A stretch of DNA of 14,841 nucleotides, from contig CALCDN010000261.1 of assembly GCA_937900755.1 (NCBI GenBank), positions 1-14,841 on the forward strand. The letters run 5' to 3'. Source of the DNA: an uncultured Acetobacter sp. (GTDB lineage Bacteria > Pseudomonadota > Alphaproteobacteria > Acetobacterales > Acetobacteraceae). Both the position numbers and the translations under genes were made by a program. Numbering within the stretch: the first letter of the stretch is position 1; every line of letters begins with the position of its first letter. Shown here piece by piece: positions 1 through 6,980 of the stretch. The notes below the pieces were generated by a model. It saw only the letters and a program-made list of their open reading frames with translations, ran no database searches and had not been told where the DNA came from.

Positions 1-386
1 TGACTGATAATGACTGCCCTGCCCCTGATGCCCCAGGCCACCGCCGGGGGCATCGCTTGTTTGATGACGGGTATATTTCCGCCGGGCAGGCCAGGGTTGA
101 CGCCAGCAGGGTGGGCCTGGGCATGGTTGTGCTGGTGGGGGTTGTGCTGGAGCGCGCCCCGGACGGCTTTGCCACGTTCGAGGCGGCCATGGCCGAGCAG
201 CCCGCTGTGCTGGACTGCTACCTTGTGGCCGGGGATTTTGACTATTTTTTAAAAATCCGTGTCAAGGACATGGACGGTTTTGACCGCTTTCATACGGATG
301 TGTTGAGCAACCTGCCCCATGTGCGCCAGACACGCACGTTTTTTGTGCTCAGGACCGTGGCCGATGCACGGGAATACGCGTTCTAG
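1..386 (+). CDS. Lrp/AsnC family transcriptional regulator, 3' part (5' end outside window)
   Basis: The reading frame (codons from position 3) is open from the window edge to a TAG at 384-386, so the gene is cut by the window start. The C-terminal about 105 residues match the effector-binding/oligomerisation (RAM) domain of Lrp/AsnC proteins. Landmarks are a linker ending DDGYIS, then ARVDASRVGLG, then VLDCYLVAGDFDYFLKIRV, and the family ending RQTRTFFVLRTV. Such proteins are small DNA-binding regulators that respond to amino acids or related metabolites. The residues before the linker (APGHRRGHRLFDD) can be laid over the family's recognition-helix end (about TPCLRRVRRLEDD), but poorly, so the helix-turn-helix part is diverged or damaged. 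A TTG at 57 could be called as a start but would leave no DNA-binding domain. The gene converges on the LysR gene. Its target is not visible. The family call is firm; the state of the N-terminus is not. Confidence 0.8.
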   Translation, partial: TDNDCPAPDAPGHRRGHRLFDDGYISAGQARVDASRVGLGMVVLVGVVLERAPDGFATFEAAMAEQPAVLDCYLVAGDFDYFLKIRVKDMDGFDRFHTDVLSNLPHVRQTRTFFVLRTVADAREYAF

Positions 387-410
387 GCGTGGCCCTTGCG
401 GGCGCAGGCC

Positions 411-432
411 CGGTTCTGGCCTGGTTCTGGCC
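411..432. repeat. 11-bp tandem duplication between two convergent regulator genes
   Basis: Two adjacent 11-bp units (411-421 and 422-432) share GGTTCTGGCC and differ only at the first base. They lie in the 56-bp gap between the Lrp-type gene and the end of the LysR gene. The gap is GC-rich, and I see no hairpin with a T-run, so no intrinsic terminator is called here. Confidence 0.5.
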
Positions 433-442
433 CGGCCCGGTG

Positions 443-1375
443 TTACTCCAGATCAAAAAAGCCCTGTTCGGGCTGGCGGTTTGTCCATTTGCGGCAGGCG
501 GTGCGCAGCACGGAGGCAAAGCGGGTGACCAGCGGCATGTTCTGCCCCGCGCGGATGGCCACGGCCAGTGTGGCGCGTGGTGCGGGTTCGCTGATGGTGT
601 GGAAGGTTACGCCCCCTGCGTGGATCTGGGCGAGTGAGCGCGGCACGACCGAAACCCCAAGCCCCGCCGCCACCAGCGGAATGGTGCCTGCAATCTGCGG
701 AGCCTGCTGCCCCATGACCGGAGTGACCCCCGCCAGTTGATAGGCCGAGAGAATGGCATCGTGAAAACCCGGCCCCAGTTCACGCGGGAAGATAATCAGC
801 GGGTCCTTTGCCACCATGTCCAGGCTTATTACGGGGGTGTCCGCCAGTTGGTGGCCACGCGGCAGGGCAATAACCGTGGGTTCGTCCAGCAGGTGAAAAA
901 CCGAAAGCCGCACAGGGTCGGGCACGGGGGGGCGCACAATGGCAATGTCCACGCTGGGCTCATGCAGTGCGGTGCACAGAGAGGGCGTGTTGCTCTCTTC
1001 CAGAAAAATGGTGACATCGGGCGCCATTTCCCGAAACTTGCGGATGGTGAACGGAATAACCGGCAAAAGCGAGACCGCCCCCGCGAGCCCCAGGCGGATA
1101 TGCCCCATTTCCCCCCGGGCCAACCCCTGGGCGGTGGACAGGAACTGGGCTTGCAGTTCCAGTATGGTTTTGGCGCGTGGCAGCAGTACAGCGCCTATTT
1201 CGGTCAGTTTTACGCCGCGTGTCAGGCGCTCGAACAGGACCACGCCCAGGTTTTTTTCCAACTGGCGGATCTGCTGGCTAAGGGGGGGCTGCTCCATGCC
1301 CAGCGCTTCGGCTGCGCGGGTAATGGAGCCATGCTCGGCCACGGTTACAAAATAGCGCAGGTGTCGGATGTCCAT
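443..1375 (-). CDS. LysR-type transcriptional regulator, divergent from alsDS (AlsR-like position)
   Basis: The 310-residue product has the usual LysR length and layout. The N-terminal winged helix-turn-helix (about residues 1-60) begins MDIRHLRYFVTVAEHGSIT and continues through AAEALGMEQPPLSQQIRQLE. A linker helix and a two-lobed effector domain (about 90-300) follow. The start at 1375 is chosen because LysR proteins begin at this Met. The frame stays open up to 1573, but that would add 66 residues unlike the family and run into alsD. The gene faces away from alsD, with the shared control region 1376-1493 between them. In Bacillus, the LysR protein AlsR lies divergent from alsSD and activates it in response to acetate or low pH. 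The same role is inferred here from arrangement alone. An operator-like palindrome lies 11-25 bp upstream of this start, which suggests autorepression. No strong Shine-Dalgarno sequence is visible. Confidence 0.9.
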   Translation of the reverse strand: MDIRHLRYFVTVAEHGSITRAAEALGMEQPPLSQQIRQLEKNLGVVLFERLTRGVKLTEIGAVLLPRAKTILELQAQFLSTAQGLARGEMGHIRLGLAGAVSLLPVIPFTIRKFREMAPDVTIFLEESNTPSLCTALHEPSVDIAIVRPPVPDPVRLSVFHLLDEPTVIALPRGHQLADTPVISLDMVAKDPLIIFPRELGPGFHDAILSAYQLAGVTPVMGQQAPQIAGTIPLVAAGLGVSVVPRSLAQIHAGGVTFHTISEPAPRATLAVAIRAGQNMPLVTRFASVLRTACRKWTNRQPEQGFFDLE

Positions 1376-1385
1376 AACCCATACA

Positions 1386-1400
1386 TATCCGATATGGATA
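1386..1400. promoter_or_regulatory. Putative LysR recognition site (TATCC-N5-GGATA)
   Basis: A 15-bp imperfect palindrome with arms TATCC and GGATA contains two overlapping T-N11-A motifs, the classic LysR box. Its centre lies about 58 bp upstream of the transcription start predicted for alsD (around 1451), close to the usual -65 recognition site. It is also just upstream of the LysR start codon, so binding could repress the regulator itself. The sequence is seen; the function is inferred. Confidence 0.5.
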
Positions 1401-1406
1401 ACACCG

Positions 1407-1420
1407 CCAAGATATATTGG
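1407..1420. promoter_or_regulatory. Putative LysR activation site (CCAA-N6-TTGG) overlapping the alsD -35 box
   Basis: This inverted repeat has arms CCAA (1407-1410) and TTGG (1417-1420) around GATATA. Its right arm forms the start of the predicted -35 hexamer of alsD. LysR proteins typically bind a second, weaker site at this position when activating. The arms differ from those of the upstream palindrome, so assignment to the same regulator is tentative. Confidence 0.4.
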
Positions 1421-1444
1421 AAGACTGCCTTCAGCCGTTATAAC
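1417..1444 (+). promoter_or_regulatory. Predicted sigma70-type promoter of alsDS
   Basis: A -35 box TTGGAA (1417-1422) and a -10 box TATAAC (1439-1444) are separated by 16 bp and match the consensus at 4/6 and 5/6 positions. Transcription would start near 1451, giving a leader of about 43 nt before alsD. The slightly poor -35 overlapping an operator-like repeat fits activator dependence. Confidence 0.5.
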
Positions 1445-1478
1445 ATCAGCGCCAGATGATTTGGACCAGTGAGTGTTT

Positions 1479-1485
1479 GAAGGGG
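1479..1485 (+). promoter_or_regulatory. Ribosome binding site fixing the alsD start
   Basis: GAAGGGG lies 8 nt before the ATG at 1494. This supports the ATG over the in-frame GTG at 1473, which has no comparable site and adds residues not expected in the family. Confidence 0.65.
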
Positions 1486-1493
1486 TGTTGGCC

Positions 1494-2276
1494 ATGGTAA
1501 AGCAGCCGGTAGCGGATATGGACATGCGGTCCGCGGCCTTGGGGAACGGGGTTGTGGGCAAGCCCCAGGTCAACCGCCTTTACCAGACCTCCACCATGGC
1601 CGCCCTGCTGGATGCGGTGTATGATGGGGAGACCACGCTGGACGAACTGCTCCAGCACGGCAACTTCGGCCTTGGCACGTTCAACTCCCTCGATGGGGAG
1701 ATGATTGTAACGGACGGCGTTGTGCGCCAGTTCCGTGCGGAAGGGCTGGCGGCCGAAGTGCCCGGCTCGCTCAAAACGCCCTTTGCCTGCGTGACGTATT
1801 TTGAACCCGAAAAAAACGTGACGATCGACACCCCCAGGGACAGGGAAAGTTTTGAAGCCCTGGTGGACCACCTGCTGGGCAACCCCAACCTGTTTGGCGC
1901 GGTGCGCTTTACCGGCGTGTTCGAGCGGGTGGATACGCGCACCGTGTTCTGCCAGTGCAAGCCGTACCCGCATATGCTGGACGTGGTTAAAAAGCAGCCG
2001 ACCTTCACCATGGAATCGGTTGCGGGAACGATGATCGGCTTCCGCACCCCGGTGTACATGCAAGGTGTGAATGTTGCGGGCTACCACCTGCACTTCCTGT
2101 CCGAGGACCACCGGCGTGGTGGGCATGTGACCGAATACAAAATTGTCAGGGGTGTGCTTGAAGTTGCCACCATTTCCGACCTTCAGGTGCAACTGCCGCG
2201 CACAAGGCAGTTTGCGCAGGCCAACCTGAACCCCGAAAGCCTGAGTGAAGCCATTCGCATTGCCGAAGGGGGCTGA
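1494..2276 (+). CDS. alsD: Alpha-acetolactate decarboxylase
   Basis: This 260-residue protein has the full length of the family (also called BudA). It decarboxylates (S)-2-acetolactate to (R)-acetoin in the cytoplasm, the second step of acetoin production from pyruvate. Recognisable blocks are YQTSTMAALLDAVYDGETTL near the N-terminus, HGNFGLGTFNSLDGEM, VRFTGVFERVDTRTV in the middle and the metal site GYHLHFLSEDHRRGGH. The three zinc ligands are visible as His198, His200 and His211, with the same spacing (2 then 11) as His194/196/207 of the Brevibacillus enzyme. A Glu near the C-terminus (AEGG) may be the further ligand. The gene is first in a probable two-gene operon, 98 bp before alsS, and is divergent from the LysR gene. 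The gap to alsS has only a weak 6-bp inverted repeat over the stop codon (2265-2286) without a T-run, so co-transcription is likely. Confidence 0.96.
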   Translation: MVKQPVADMDMRSAALGNGVVGKPQVNRLYQTSTMAALLDAVYDGETTLDELLQHGNFGLGTFNSLDGEMIVTDGVVRQFRAEGLAAEVPGSLKTPFACVTYFEPEKNVTIDTPRDRESFEALVDHLLGNPNLFGAVRFTGVFERVDTRTVFCQCKPYPHMLDVVKKQPTFTMESVAGTMIGFRTPVYMQGVNVAGYHLHFLSEDHRRGGHVTEYKIVRGVLEVATISDLQVQLPRTRQFAQANLNPESLSEAIRIAEGG

Positions 2277-2374
2277 AGCCCTTCTGGCCTGACCTGAACT
2301 TTTGTTTTGAACCGCACGGGGTTGTCGCGCGTCTTTTTTCCTGCAATCCCGCCTGACCAAAGGCTTTTTCCATA

Positions 2375-4063
2375 ATGACCAAAATGGCGGACACCACTGC
2401 GCAATGCGGTGCGGAGCTTATTGTCAAAAATCTGGAAGCGCATGGCATTACCCATGTGTTTGGTATTCCCGGCGCCAAGGTGGACCGCCTGTTTGACGCG
2501 CTGGTCGATTCCCCGATCGAGACGGTGGTCACCCGGCATGAGCAGAACGCCGCCTTTATCGCCGGTGGCCTTGGCCGCATAACCGGCAAGGCCGGGGTGT
2601 GCATTGCAACGTCCGGGCCTGGTGCTTCCAACTTCATTACCGGGCTGGCGACCGCCAATTCCGAAGGGGACCCCGTGCTGGCCATTGGTGGGGCGGTCAA
2701 GCTGGCGGACCGGCTCAAGCTGACCCACCAGACCATGGACACGGTCAGCCTGTTCCGCCCCGTGACCAAATACAGCGTGGAACTGACCACCCCCACCGCC
2801 ATTTCCGAAGTCATGGCCAACGCCTTCCGCTCTGCCGAAAGCGGGCGGCCGGGTGCGGCGTTTGTGAGCACGCCCATGGATGTTTTGTCCATGCCCGCCA
2901 ACGCACCGGTCCTGGCCGACCGGCTGGCCCCGCGCATGGGGGGTGCTCCGGCCGATGTGGTGGCCGAGGCCGCGACACTGCTCAAAAAGGCCCGCCGCCC
3001 GGTCATGCTTTTGGGCATGCTGGCCAGCCGCCCCGACGTGGCCGAAGCCGTGCGCGCCTTTGTCAAACACACGGGTGTTCCGGTTGTGGGCACGTATCAG
3101 GCGGCGGGTGCTGTGTCCGAGGAGCTGGTGGACCGTTTTGGCGGGCGTATTGGCCTGTTTCGCAACCAGCATGGAGACCAGTTGCTGCATGAGGCAGATG
3201 TGGTGGTGGCCGTGGGCTACAACCCGGTGGAATATGACCCGTGGCTGTGGAACGTGAATGACGCACGCCAGATTATCAATATCGACATCGTGGCCGCTGA
3301 ACTGGACAACGCCTTTGTTCCCGCCATTGAACTGATAGGCGATATCGGCCTCAGCCTGGCCGGGCTGGGCCAGAAGGCCGGTGGGCTTGAGCGCGCACCA
3401 GAGCTCGAAGCCGTGCTGGAAGGGTATAAAAAGGCCCGCAGCACCGCTCTGCTCAACGCGCGCAGCAGTAGCAACACCGCCGTGCACCCGCTCCAGATCG
3501 TGCGCGAACTGGAACAGTTTGTAACCCCGGACATGACCCTGTGCCTGGACATGGGCACTTTCCACATCTGGCTCGCACGCTACCTGCTCTCCTTCCGGGC
3601 CCGTCAGGTGCTTATCAGCAACGGGCAGCAGACCATGGGGGTGGGCCTGCCATGGGGCATTGCGGCCAGCCTTGTGACCCCCTCGCAAAAAGTTGTTTCA
3701 ATTTCCGGCGATGGCGGATTCATGATGTCGAGCATGGAACTGGAAACAGCGGTACGCCTGAAGTGCAACCTCATCCACATGGTCTGGATCGACCAAGCCT
3801 ACAATATGGTTGAAATTCAGGAACAGAAAAAATACGGCCGGGGTTCTGGCGTGCATTTTGGACCCATTGATTTTGCCAAATATGCGCAGGCCTGCGGGGC
3901 AAAAGGCATGACAGCCACAACCGAGGACGGGGTGCGCCAGGCCCTGCGCGAGGCAATGGACGTGGAAGGCCCGGTGGTTATTGCCGTGCCGGTTGATTAT
4001 TCGCACAACCACCTGCTCATGCAGCCTCTGGCGCAACTGGGTGAAACCACGGCGGCAGCCTGA
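2375..4063 (+). CDS. alsS: Catabolic (FAD-independent) acetolactate synthase
   Basis: This 562-residue ThDP enzyme (also called BudB) condenses two pyruvates to 2-acetolactate plus CO2. The N-terminal Pyr domain carries HVFGIPGAKVDRLFDAL and the ThDP-activating Glu56 in VTRHEQNAAF. The central domain carries GYNPVEYDPWLWN, typical of catabolic synthases, where anabolic IlvB has an FAD-contacting motif. The C-terminal PP domain has the ThDP/Mg motif GDGGFMMSSMELET (from about residue 445) and DQAYNMVEIQEQKKYGRGSG, close to Klebsiella BudB and Bacillus AlsS. No small regulatory subunit gene (ilvN) follows, which also argues against the biosynthetic enzyme. With alsD upstream, the pair makes acetoin from pyruvate. 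Start 2375 is preceded by AAAGG at 2359-2363; an ATG at 2384 is an alternative that shortens the protein by three residues. Confidence 0.96.
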   Translation: MTKMADTTAQCGAELIVKNLEAHGITHVFGIPGAKVDRLFDALVDSPIETVVTRHEQNAAFIAGGLGRITGKAGVCIATSGPGASNFITGLATANSEGDPVLAIGGAVKLADRLKLTHQTMDTVSLFRPVTKYSVELTTPTAISEVMANAFRSAESGRPGAAFVSTPMDVLSMPANAPVLADRLAPRMGGAPADVVAEAATLLKKARRPVMLLGMLASRPDVAEAVRAFVKHTGVPVVGTYQAAGAVSEELVDRFGGRIGLFRNQHGDQLLHEADVVVAVGYNPVEYDPWLWNVNDARQIINIDIVAAELDNAFVPAIELIGDIGLSLAGLGQKAGGLERAPELEAVLEGYKKARSTALLNARSSSNTAVHPLQIVRELEQFVTPDMTLCLDMGTFHIWLARYLLSFRARQVLISNGQQTMGVGLPWGIAASLVTPSQKVVSISGDGGFMMSSMELETAVRLKCNLIHMVWIDQAYNMVEIQEQKKYGRGSGVHFGPIDFAKYAQACGAKGMTATTEDGVRQALREAMDVEGPVVIAVPVDYSHNHLLMQPLAQLGETTAAA

Positions 4064-4071
4064 GGCAAGAA

Positions 4072-4086
4072 CTGCGCTTGACGCAG
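4072..4086 (+). other. Small hairpin just after alsS
   Basis: CTGCG (4072-4076), loop CTTGA and CGCAG (4082-4086) form a perfect 5-bp stem 8 nt after the alsS stop codon. No T-run follows, so it is not an intrinsic terminator, but it could protect the mRNA 3' end. An overlapping AGAAC-AG-GTTCT inverted repeat spans 4085-4096. Confidence 0.3.
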
Positions 4087-4119
4087 AACAGGTTCTATTG
4101 CTGTCATCCGCTCCATCCG

Positions 4120-4149
4120 TTTCATTAGCGCGACAATGTTGTTATAACA
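4120..4149 (+). promoter_or_regulatory. Candidate glcDEF promoter containing a perfect 10-bp palindrome
   Basis: A -10-like TATAAC (4143-4148) lies inside the perfect palindrome TGTTATAACA (4140-4149). The -35 region is poor (TTTCAT at 4120-4125, 17-bp spacing), so an activator would probably be needed. GTTATAACA also occurs at the predicted alsD -10 (1437-1445). No better promoter was found between alsS and glcD. Confidence 0.3.
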
Positions 4150-4179
4150 CTACAGCACGGCGCTACTGGCGGATGGAGC

Positions 4180-4206
4180 AAAGGAGGCAGGCGCACTGCC
4201 TTTTTT
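4180..4206 (+). terminator. Rho-independent terminator or attenuator in the glcD leader
   Basis: GGCAG (4186-4190), loop GCGCA and CTGCC (4196-4200) are followed directly by six Ts (4201-4206). The stem can extend outward through A-rich 4180-4185 pairing with the Ts, using two G-U pairs. This is a standard intrinsic terminator shape. It may end the alsDS transcript. Because only 39 nt remain between it and the glcD ATG, any glcDEF transcript must run through it, so it could instead be an attenuator. Confidence 0.5.
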
Positions 4207-4245
4207 CTTCCATGGCGCGGCAACGCAGAATGAAAGAGAACAAGA

Positions 4246-5739
4246 ATGCAGATGCCCGAACCAAGTCAGGCCATTATAAGCCAGCGCGATGCCCTGGCCC
4301 AGGGCCTGCGCCAGATCGTGGGGAAAGACTGGGTCATTTCCGACGATGCGCAGCGCAGGCCATACCAGTGCGATGGCATTACCGCCTACATGGCCATGCC
4401 GCTGCTGGTGGTGCTGCCCGGCTCCGCCGCCGAGGTGCAGGCTGTTCTGCGTTTTTGTAACGACAGGGGCGTCAAAATCGTGCCGCGCGGTTCGGGCACG
4501 TCGCTCTCGGGCGGGGCCTTGCCGCTTGAAGATGGCGTGCTGCTCGTTACCTCGCGCCTGTGCAATGTTCTGGCGGTGGATGAGCGCAACCGTGTGGCGC
4601 GTGTGCAGCCCGGTGTGCCCAACATCAAAATTAGCGAAGCCGTCAGCCATCTGGGCCTGTGCTACATGCCCGACCCGTCCAGCCAGCTGATTTCCACCAT
4701 TGGTGGCAACGTGGCCGAAAACGCAGGCGGCGTGCACTGCCTTAAATACGGCGTGACCGCCAACCATATTCTGGGCATGCAGGCCGTGCTGATGACCGGC
4801 GAAATGCTCGAACTCGGCGGCGCCTACCTGGGTGCTGCCGAAGGCGAGCTGGACCTTATGGGCGTGCTGACCGGCTCCGAAGGGCTTTTGGCCGTGGTGA
4901 CCGAAATTGCCGTGCGGCTGGAGCCCGTGCCCGAGGTGGCGCGCGTGATTTCCATGAGCTTTGCCTCCGTGGAGGAAGCATGCGCGTGCGTGGGGGCCAT
5001 TATTGGCGTGGGTGTCATTCCCGCGGGGCTGGAGTTCATGGACCGCAAGGTGCTTGATGCGGTCTCCGTTCTCATCAAGGAAAAATTCGATGACCGCACG
5101 GCAGCCCTCCTGCTGTGCGAACTCGACGGCACGGCGGTGGAGGTGGACGCGCTTGTGGGCGTGGTCAGCGATGTGGCGCGCGGCCAGGGGGCGATCGAGC
5201 TCAAGGTCAGTACCACGGAGGAAGAGCGCCAGCGCATATGGAGCAGCCGCAAGCTGGCGTTTTCCGCCATTGGCAAGCTCTGCCCGGACTATTACTGCAC
5301 GGATGGCACAATCCCGCGCAACAAACTGCCCGAAGTGCTGAACAAGATGGCGGACATGTCCAAAAAATACGGGCTGGACTACGCCAACTGCTTCCACGCG
5401 GGGGATGGCAATCTGCATCCCATCATCATGTATGATGCGTCCAAGCCGGGAGACCTGGAAAAAGCCGAGGAATTCGGGGCCGACGTGCTGATCGCCTGCG
5501 TGGATGCGGGCGGGGTGCTCAGCGGTGAGCACGGCATTGGCGTGGAAAAGCGCGACCTGATGACCCACCAGTTTACCGAAATCGACTTGCAGCAGCAGCA
5601 GATGGTCAAATGCGCGTTTGACCCCAAGGACCTGCTCAATCCGGGCAAGATGTTCCCCACCCTGTGCCGCTGCGCGGAATTCGGGCGGATGCATGTGCAT
5701 AACGGCAATCTGCGTTTTGCGGATATTCCGCGTTTCTGA
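4246..5739 (+). CDS. glcD: Glycolate/D-lactate dehydrogenase FAD subunit GlcD
   Basis: At 497 residues this matches the length of E. coli GlcD (about 499). It is the catalytic FAD subunit that oxidises a 2-hydroxyacid (glycolate or D-lactate) to the 2-oxoacid. The FAD-binding PCMH domain includes PRGSGTSLSGGALP (about residues 80-93) and SSQLISTIGGNVAENAGG. The C-terminal oxidase domain carries the conserved HAGDGNLHP (about 384) and GEHGIGVEKRDLM (about 427), then FDPKDLLNPGKMFP. The gene starts a tight run with glcE (21-bp gap) and glcF (11-bp gap). The Shine-Dalgarno sequence is weak (AAGAGA region near 4235), and a second Met lies two codons in. The three-subunit layout supports GlcD over single-subunit Dld-type enzymes. 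The sequence alone does not tell glycolate from D-lactate; the neighbouring acetoin and lut genes favour lactate. Confidence 0.93.
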   Translation: MQMPEPSQAIISQRDALAQGLRQIVGKDWVISDDAQRRPYQCDGITAYMAMPLLVVLPGSAAEVQAVLRFCNDRGVKIVPRGSGTSLSGGALPLEDGVLLVTSRLCNVLAVDERNRVARVQPGVPNIKISEAVSHLGLCYMPDPSSQLISTIGGNVAENAGGVHCLKYGVTANHILGMQAVLMTGEMLELGGAYLGAAEGELDLMGVLTGSEGLLAVVTEIAVRLEPVPEVARVISMSFASVEEACACVGAIIGVGVIPAGLEFMDRKVLDAVSVLIKEKFDDRTAALLLCELDGTAVEVDALVGVVSDVARGQGAIELKVSTTEEERQRIWSSRKLAFSAIGKLCPDYYCTDGTIPRNKLPEVLNKMADMSKKYGLDYANCFHAGDGNLHPIIMYDASKPGDLEKAEEFGADVLIACVDAGGVLSGEHGIGVEKRDLMTHQFTEIDLQQQQMVKCAFDPKDLLNPGKMFPTLCRCAEFGRMHVHNGNLRFADIPRF

Positions 5740-5760
5740 TCCTGGTAGGGCATTGCAAGC

Positions 5761-6969
5761 ATGACAGACATACAAACCACGGCATCCATGCGTCCTGCCA
5801 CCACACAGGACGTTGCGGATATTCTTATGGACGCGGCCAGCAAGGGCGAACCCCTGGTGGTGCGGGGCAACGGCACCCGTGCGGGGCTTGGCAACCCGGT
5901 TGCGGCTTTGCGCGTGCTGGAACTGGGGGGGCTGGACCAGATTGATTTTTACGACCCCGATGACCTGGTCATCCGCGCAGGCGTTGGCGCTACGCTGGAC
6001 AATATCGAGCAGGTTCTGGCGCAAAAGGGGCAGTACCTCCCGTTTGAACCCCCACGCTATGCCGGGCTGTACGGCACCGATGGCGCGCGCTGCACGCTGG
6101 GGGGGGCGGTCTCCACCGCCCTGTCCGGGCCGCGGCGGATTTTAACCGGCGCGGTGCGGGACTTTGTTCTGGGTGTCGAGGGCGTGAATGGCCAGGGCGA
6201 TGTGTTCAAGGCCGGTGGCCGCACCATGAAGAATGTCACGGGCTACGACATCAGTAAGCTGGTCACAGGGGCCAACGGCACGCTGGCGGCCCTGACAACC
6301 CTGACCATCAAGGTGCTGCCCGCCCCACGGGCGGAGGTCACGCTGGTGCTGCCCGCCGCCACACTGGAGGAGGACGTGGCCCTGTTCGCCAGAATACGCG
6401 CGCTTCCGCTGGGTGTTGGCGGGCTGGCCCGCCGGGTCAGCCCCACGGGTGCGTGCGAGGTGCTGGTGCGCGTGGAAGGGACCGTGCCCGGTGTTGCGGG
6501 CAACCAGCAGGTGCTGGGTGGCCTGCTGGCCACGCGCGGGAGCATGGAGGTGCTGGAGCAGCAGGCAAGCCAGGCCCTGTGGGCCGGTGTGCGTGAACTG
6601 GACTGCCTGAACGCCAGACCCGACGACCTGGTCTGGCGCGTCAACCTGCCCGCGACCACCATGCCCGCCTTTGTGGCGCAGGCCCGCAAGGCTGGCTGCA
6701 TCAACCGCTTTTTTGTGGACTGGGCGGGGGGCGTGGTGTTTTCCACCATGCGCGGTGTTCAACCCGAGGTGGACACGCTGCGTTACCGCAAGATGGCCGA
6801 GCAGGCTGGTGCGCGGGCCACTTTGCTGCGTGCGCCAGATGCGGTGCGCGCGCAGTTTGGCGCGTTCCCTCCCGTAAGTGCCGGTGTGGCCGCCCTGGCC
6901 GCGCGCACGCGCACAGCCTTTGACCCGGCGGGGATTCTCAACCCCGGCCGCATGACCGTTCAGGCATAG
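5761..6969 (+). CDS. glcE: Glycolate/D-lactate dehydrogenase subunit GlcE (FAD-binding)
   Basis: This 402-residue protein is longer than E. coli GlcE (about 350). It is a second, shorter PCMH-type FAD-binding protein that works with GlcD and GlcF. Typical segments are EPLVVRGNGTRAGLG near residue 30, YGTDGARCTLGGAVSTALSG near 102, and the GlcE hallmark AGGRTMKNVTGYDISKLVTG near 150. The C-terminus ends with FDPAGILNPGRM, the ending shared with GlcD. Unlike GlcD it lacks the HAGDGNLHP and GEHGIG catalytic motifs, as expected for this subunit. GGTAGGG lies 10 nt before the ATG. It is the middle gene of glcDEF. Confidence 0.93.
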   Translation: MTDIQTTASMRPATTQDVADILMDAASKGEPLVVRGNGTRAGLGNPVAALRVLELGGLDQIDFYDPDDLVIRAGVGATLDNIEQVLAQKGQYLPFEPPRYAGLYGTDGARCTLGGAVSTALSGPRRILTGAVRDFVLGVEGVNGQGDVFKAGGRTMKNVTGYDISKLVTGANGTLAALTTLTIKVLPAPRAEVTLVLPAATLEEDVALFARIRALPLGVGGLARRVSPTGACEVLVRVEGTVPGVAGNQQVLGGLLATRGSMEVLEQQASQALWAGVRELDCLNARPDDLVWRVNLPATTMPAFVAQARKAGCINRFFVDWAGGVVFSTMRGVQPEVDTLRYRKMAEQAGARATLLRAPDAVRAQFGAFPPVSAGVAALAARTRTAFDPAGILNPGRMTVQA

Positions 6970-6980
6970 GAGACGCCCCA

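Noticed and set aside
10..252. An 80-codon plus-strand frame at the window start
   Set aside because: It overlaps the Lrp-type gene in another frame and has a Trp/Pro/Arg-rich shadow translation.
1376..1573. A longer LysR protein starting at 1573
   Set aside because: The extra 66 residues are not LysR-like and would be read through the alsD start and the operator region. The family N-terminus MDIRHLRYF begins at 1375.
2265..2286. Inverted repeat GAAGGG/CCCTTC over the alsD stop codon as a terminator
   Set aside because: The stem is only 6 bp with an 8-nt loop and no T-run follows; the T-run near 2334-2339 has no convincing stem before it.
2183..3688. A 501-codon minus-strand open frame antisense to alsS
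   Set aside because: It has low-complexity, His/Gly-rich content, no family motifs and overlaps a clear full-length AlsS.
2375..4063. Anabolic acetolactate synthase IlvB
   Set aside because: The catabolic signatures GYNPVEYDPWLWN and YNMVEIQEQKKYGRGSG are present, there is no neighbouring ilvN/ilvC, and alsD is adjacent.
4172..4460. Small leader ORF after the AAGGAGG at 4181-4187
   Set aside because: No ATG, GTG or TTG lies at the right distance from the Shine-Dalgarno-like sequence, and the frame from 4172/4212 is a shadow running into glcD.
4150..6024. A 624-codon minus-strand open frame antisense to glcD and glcE
   Set aside because: It is a shadow frame of GC-rich genes. Its translation is rich in His, Gln, Arg and Gly with no known domain, while the plus strand encodes complete GlcD and GlcE.
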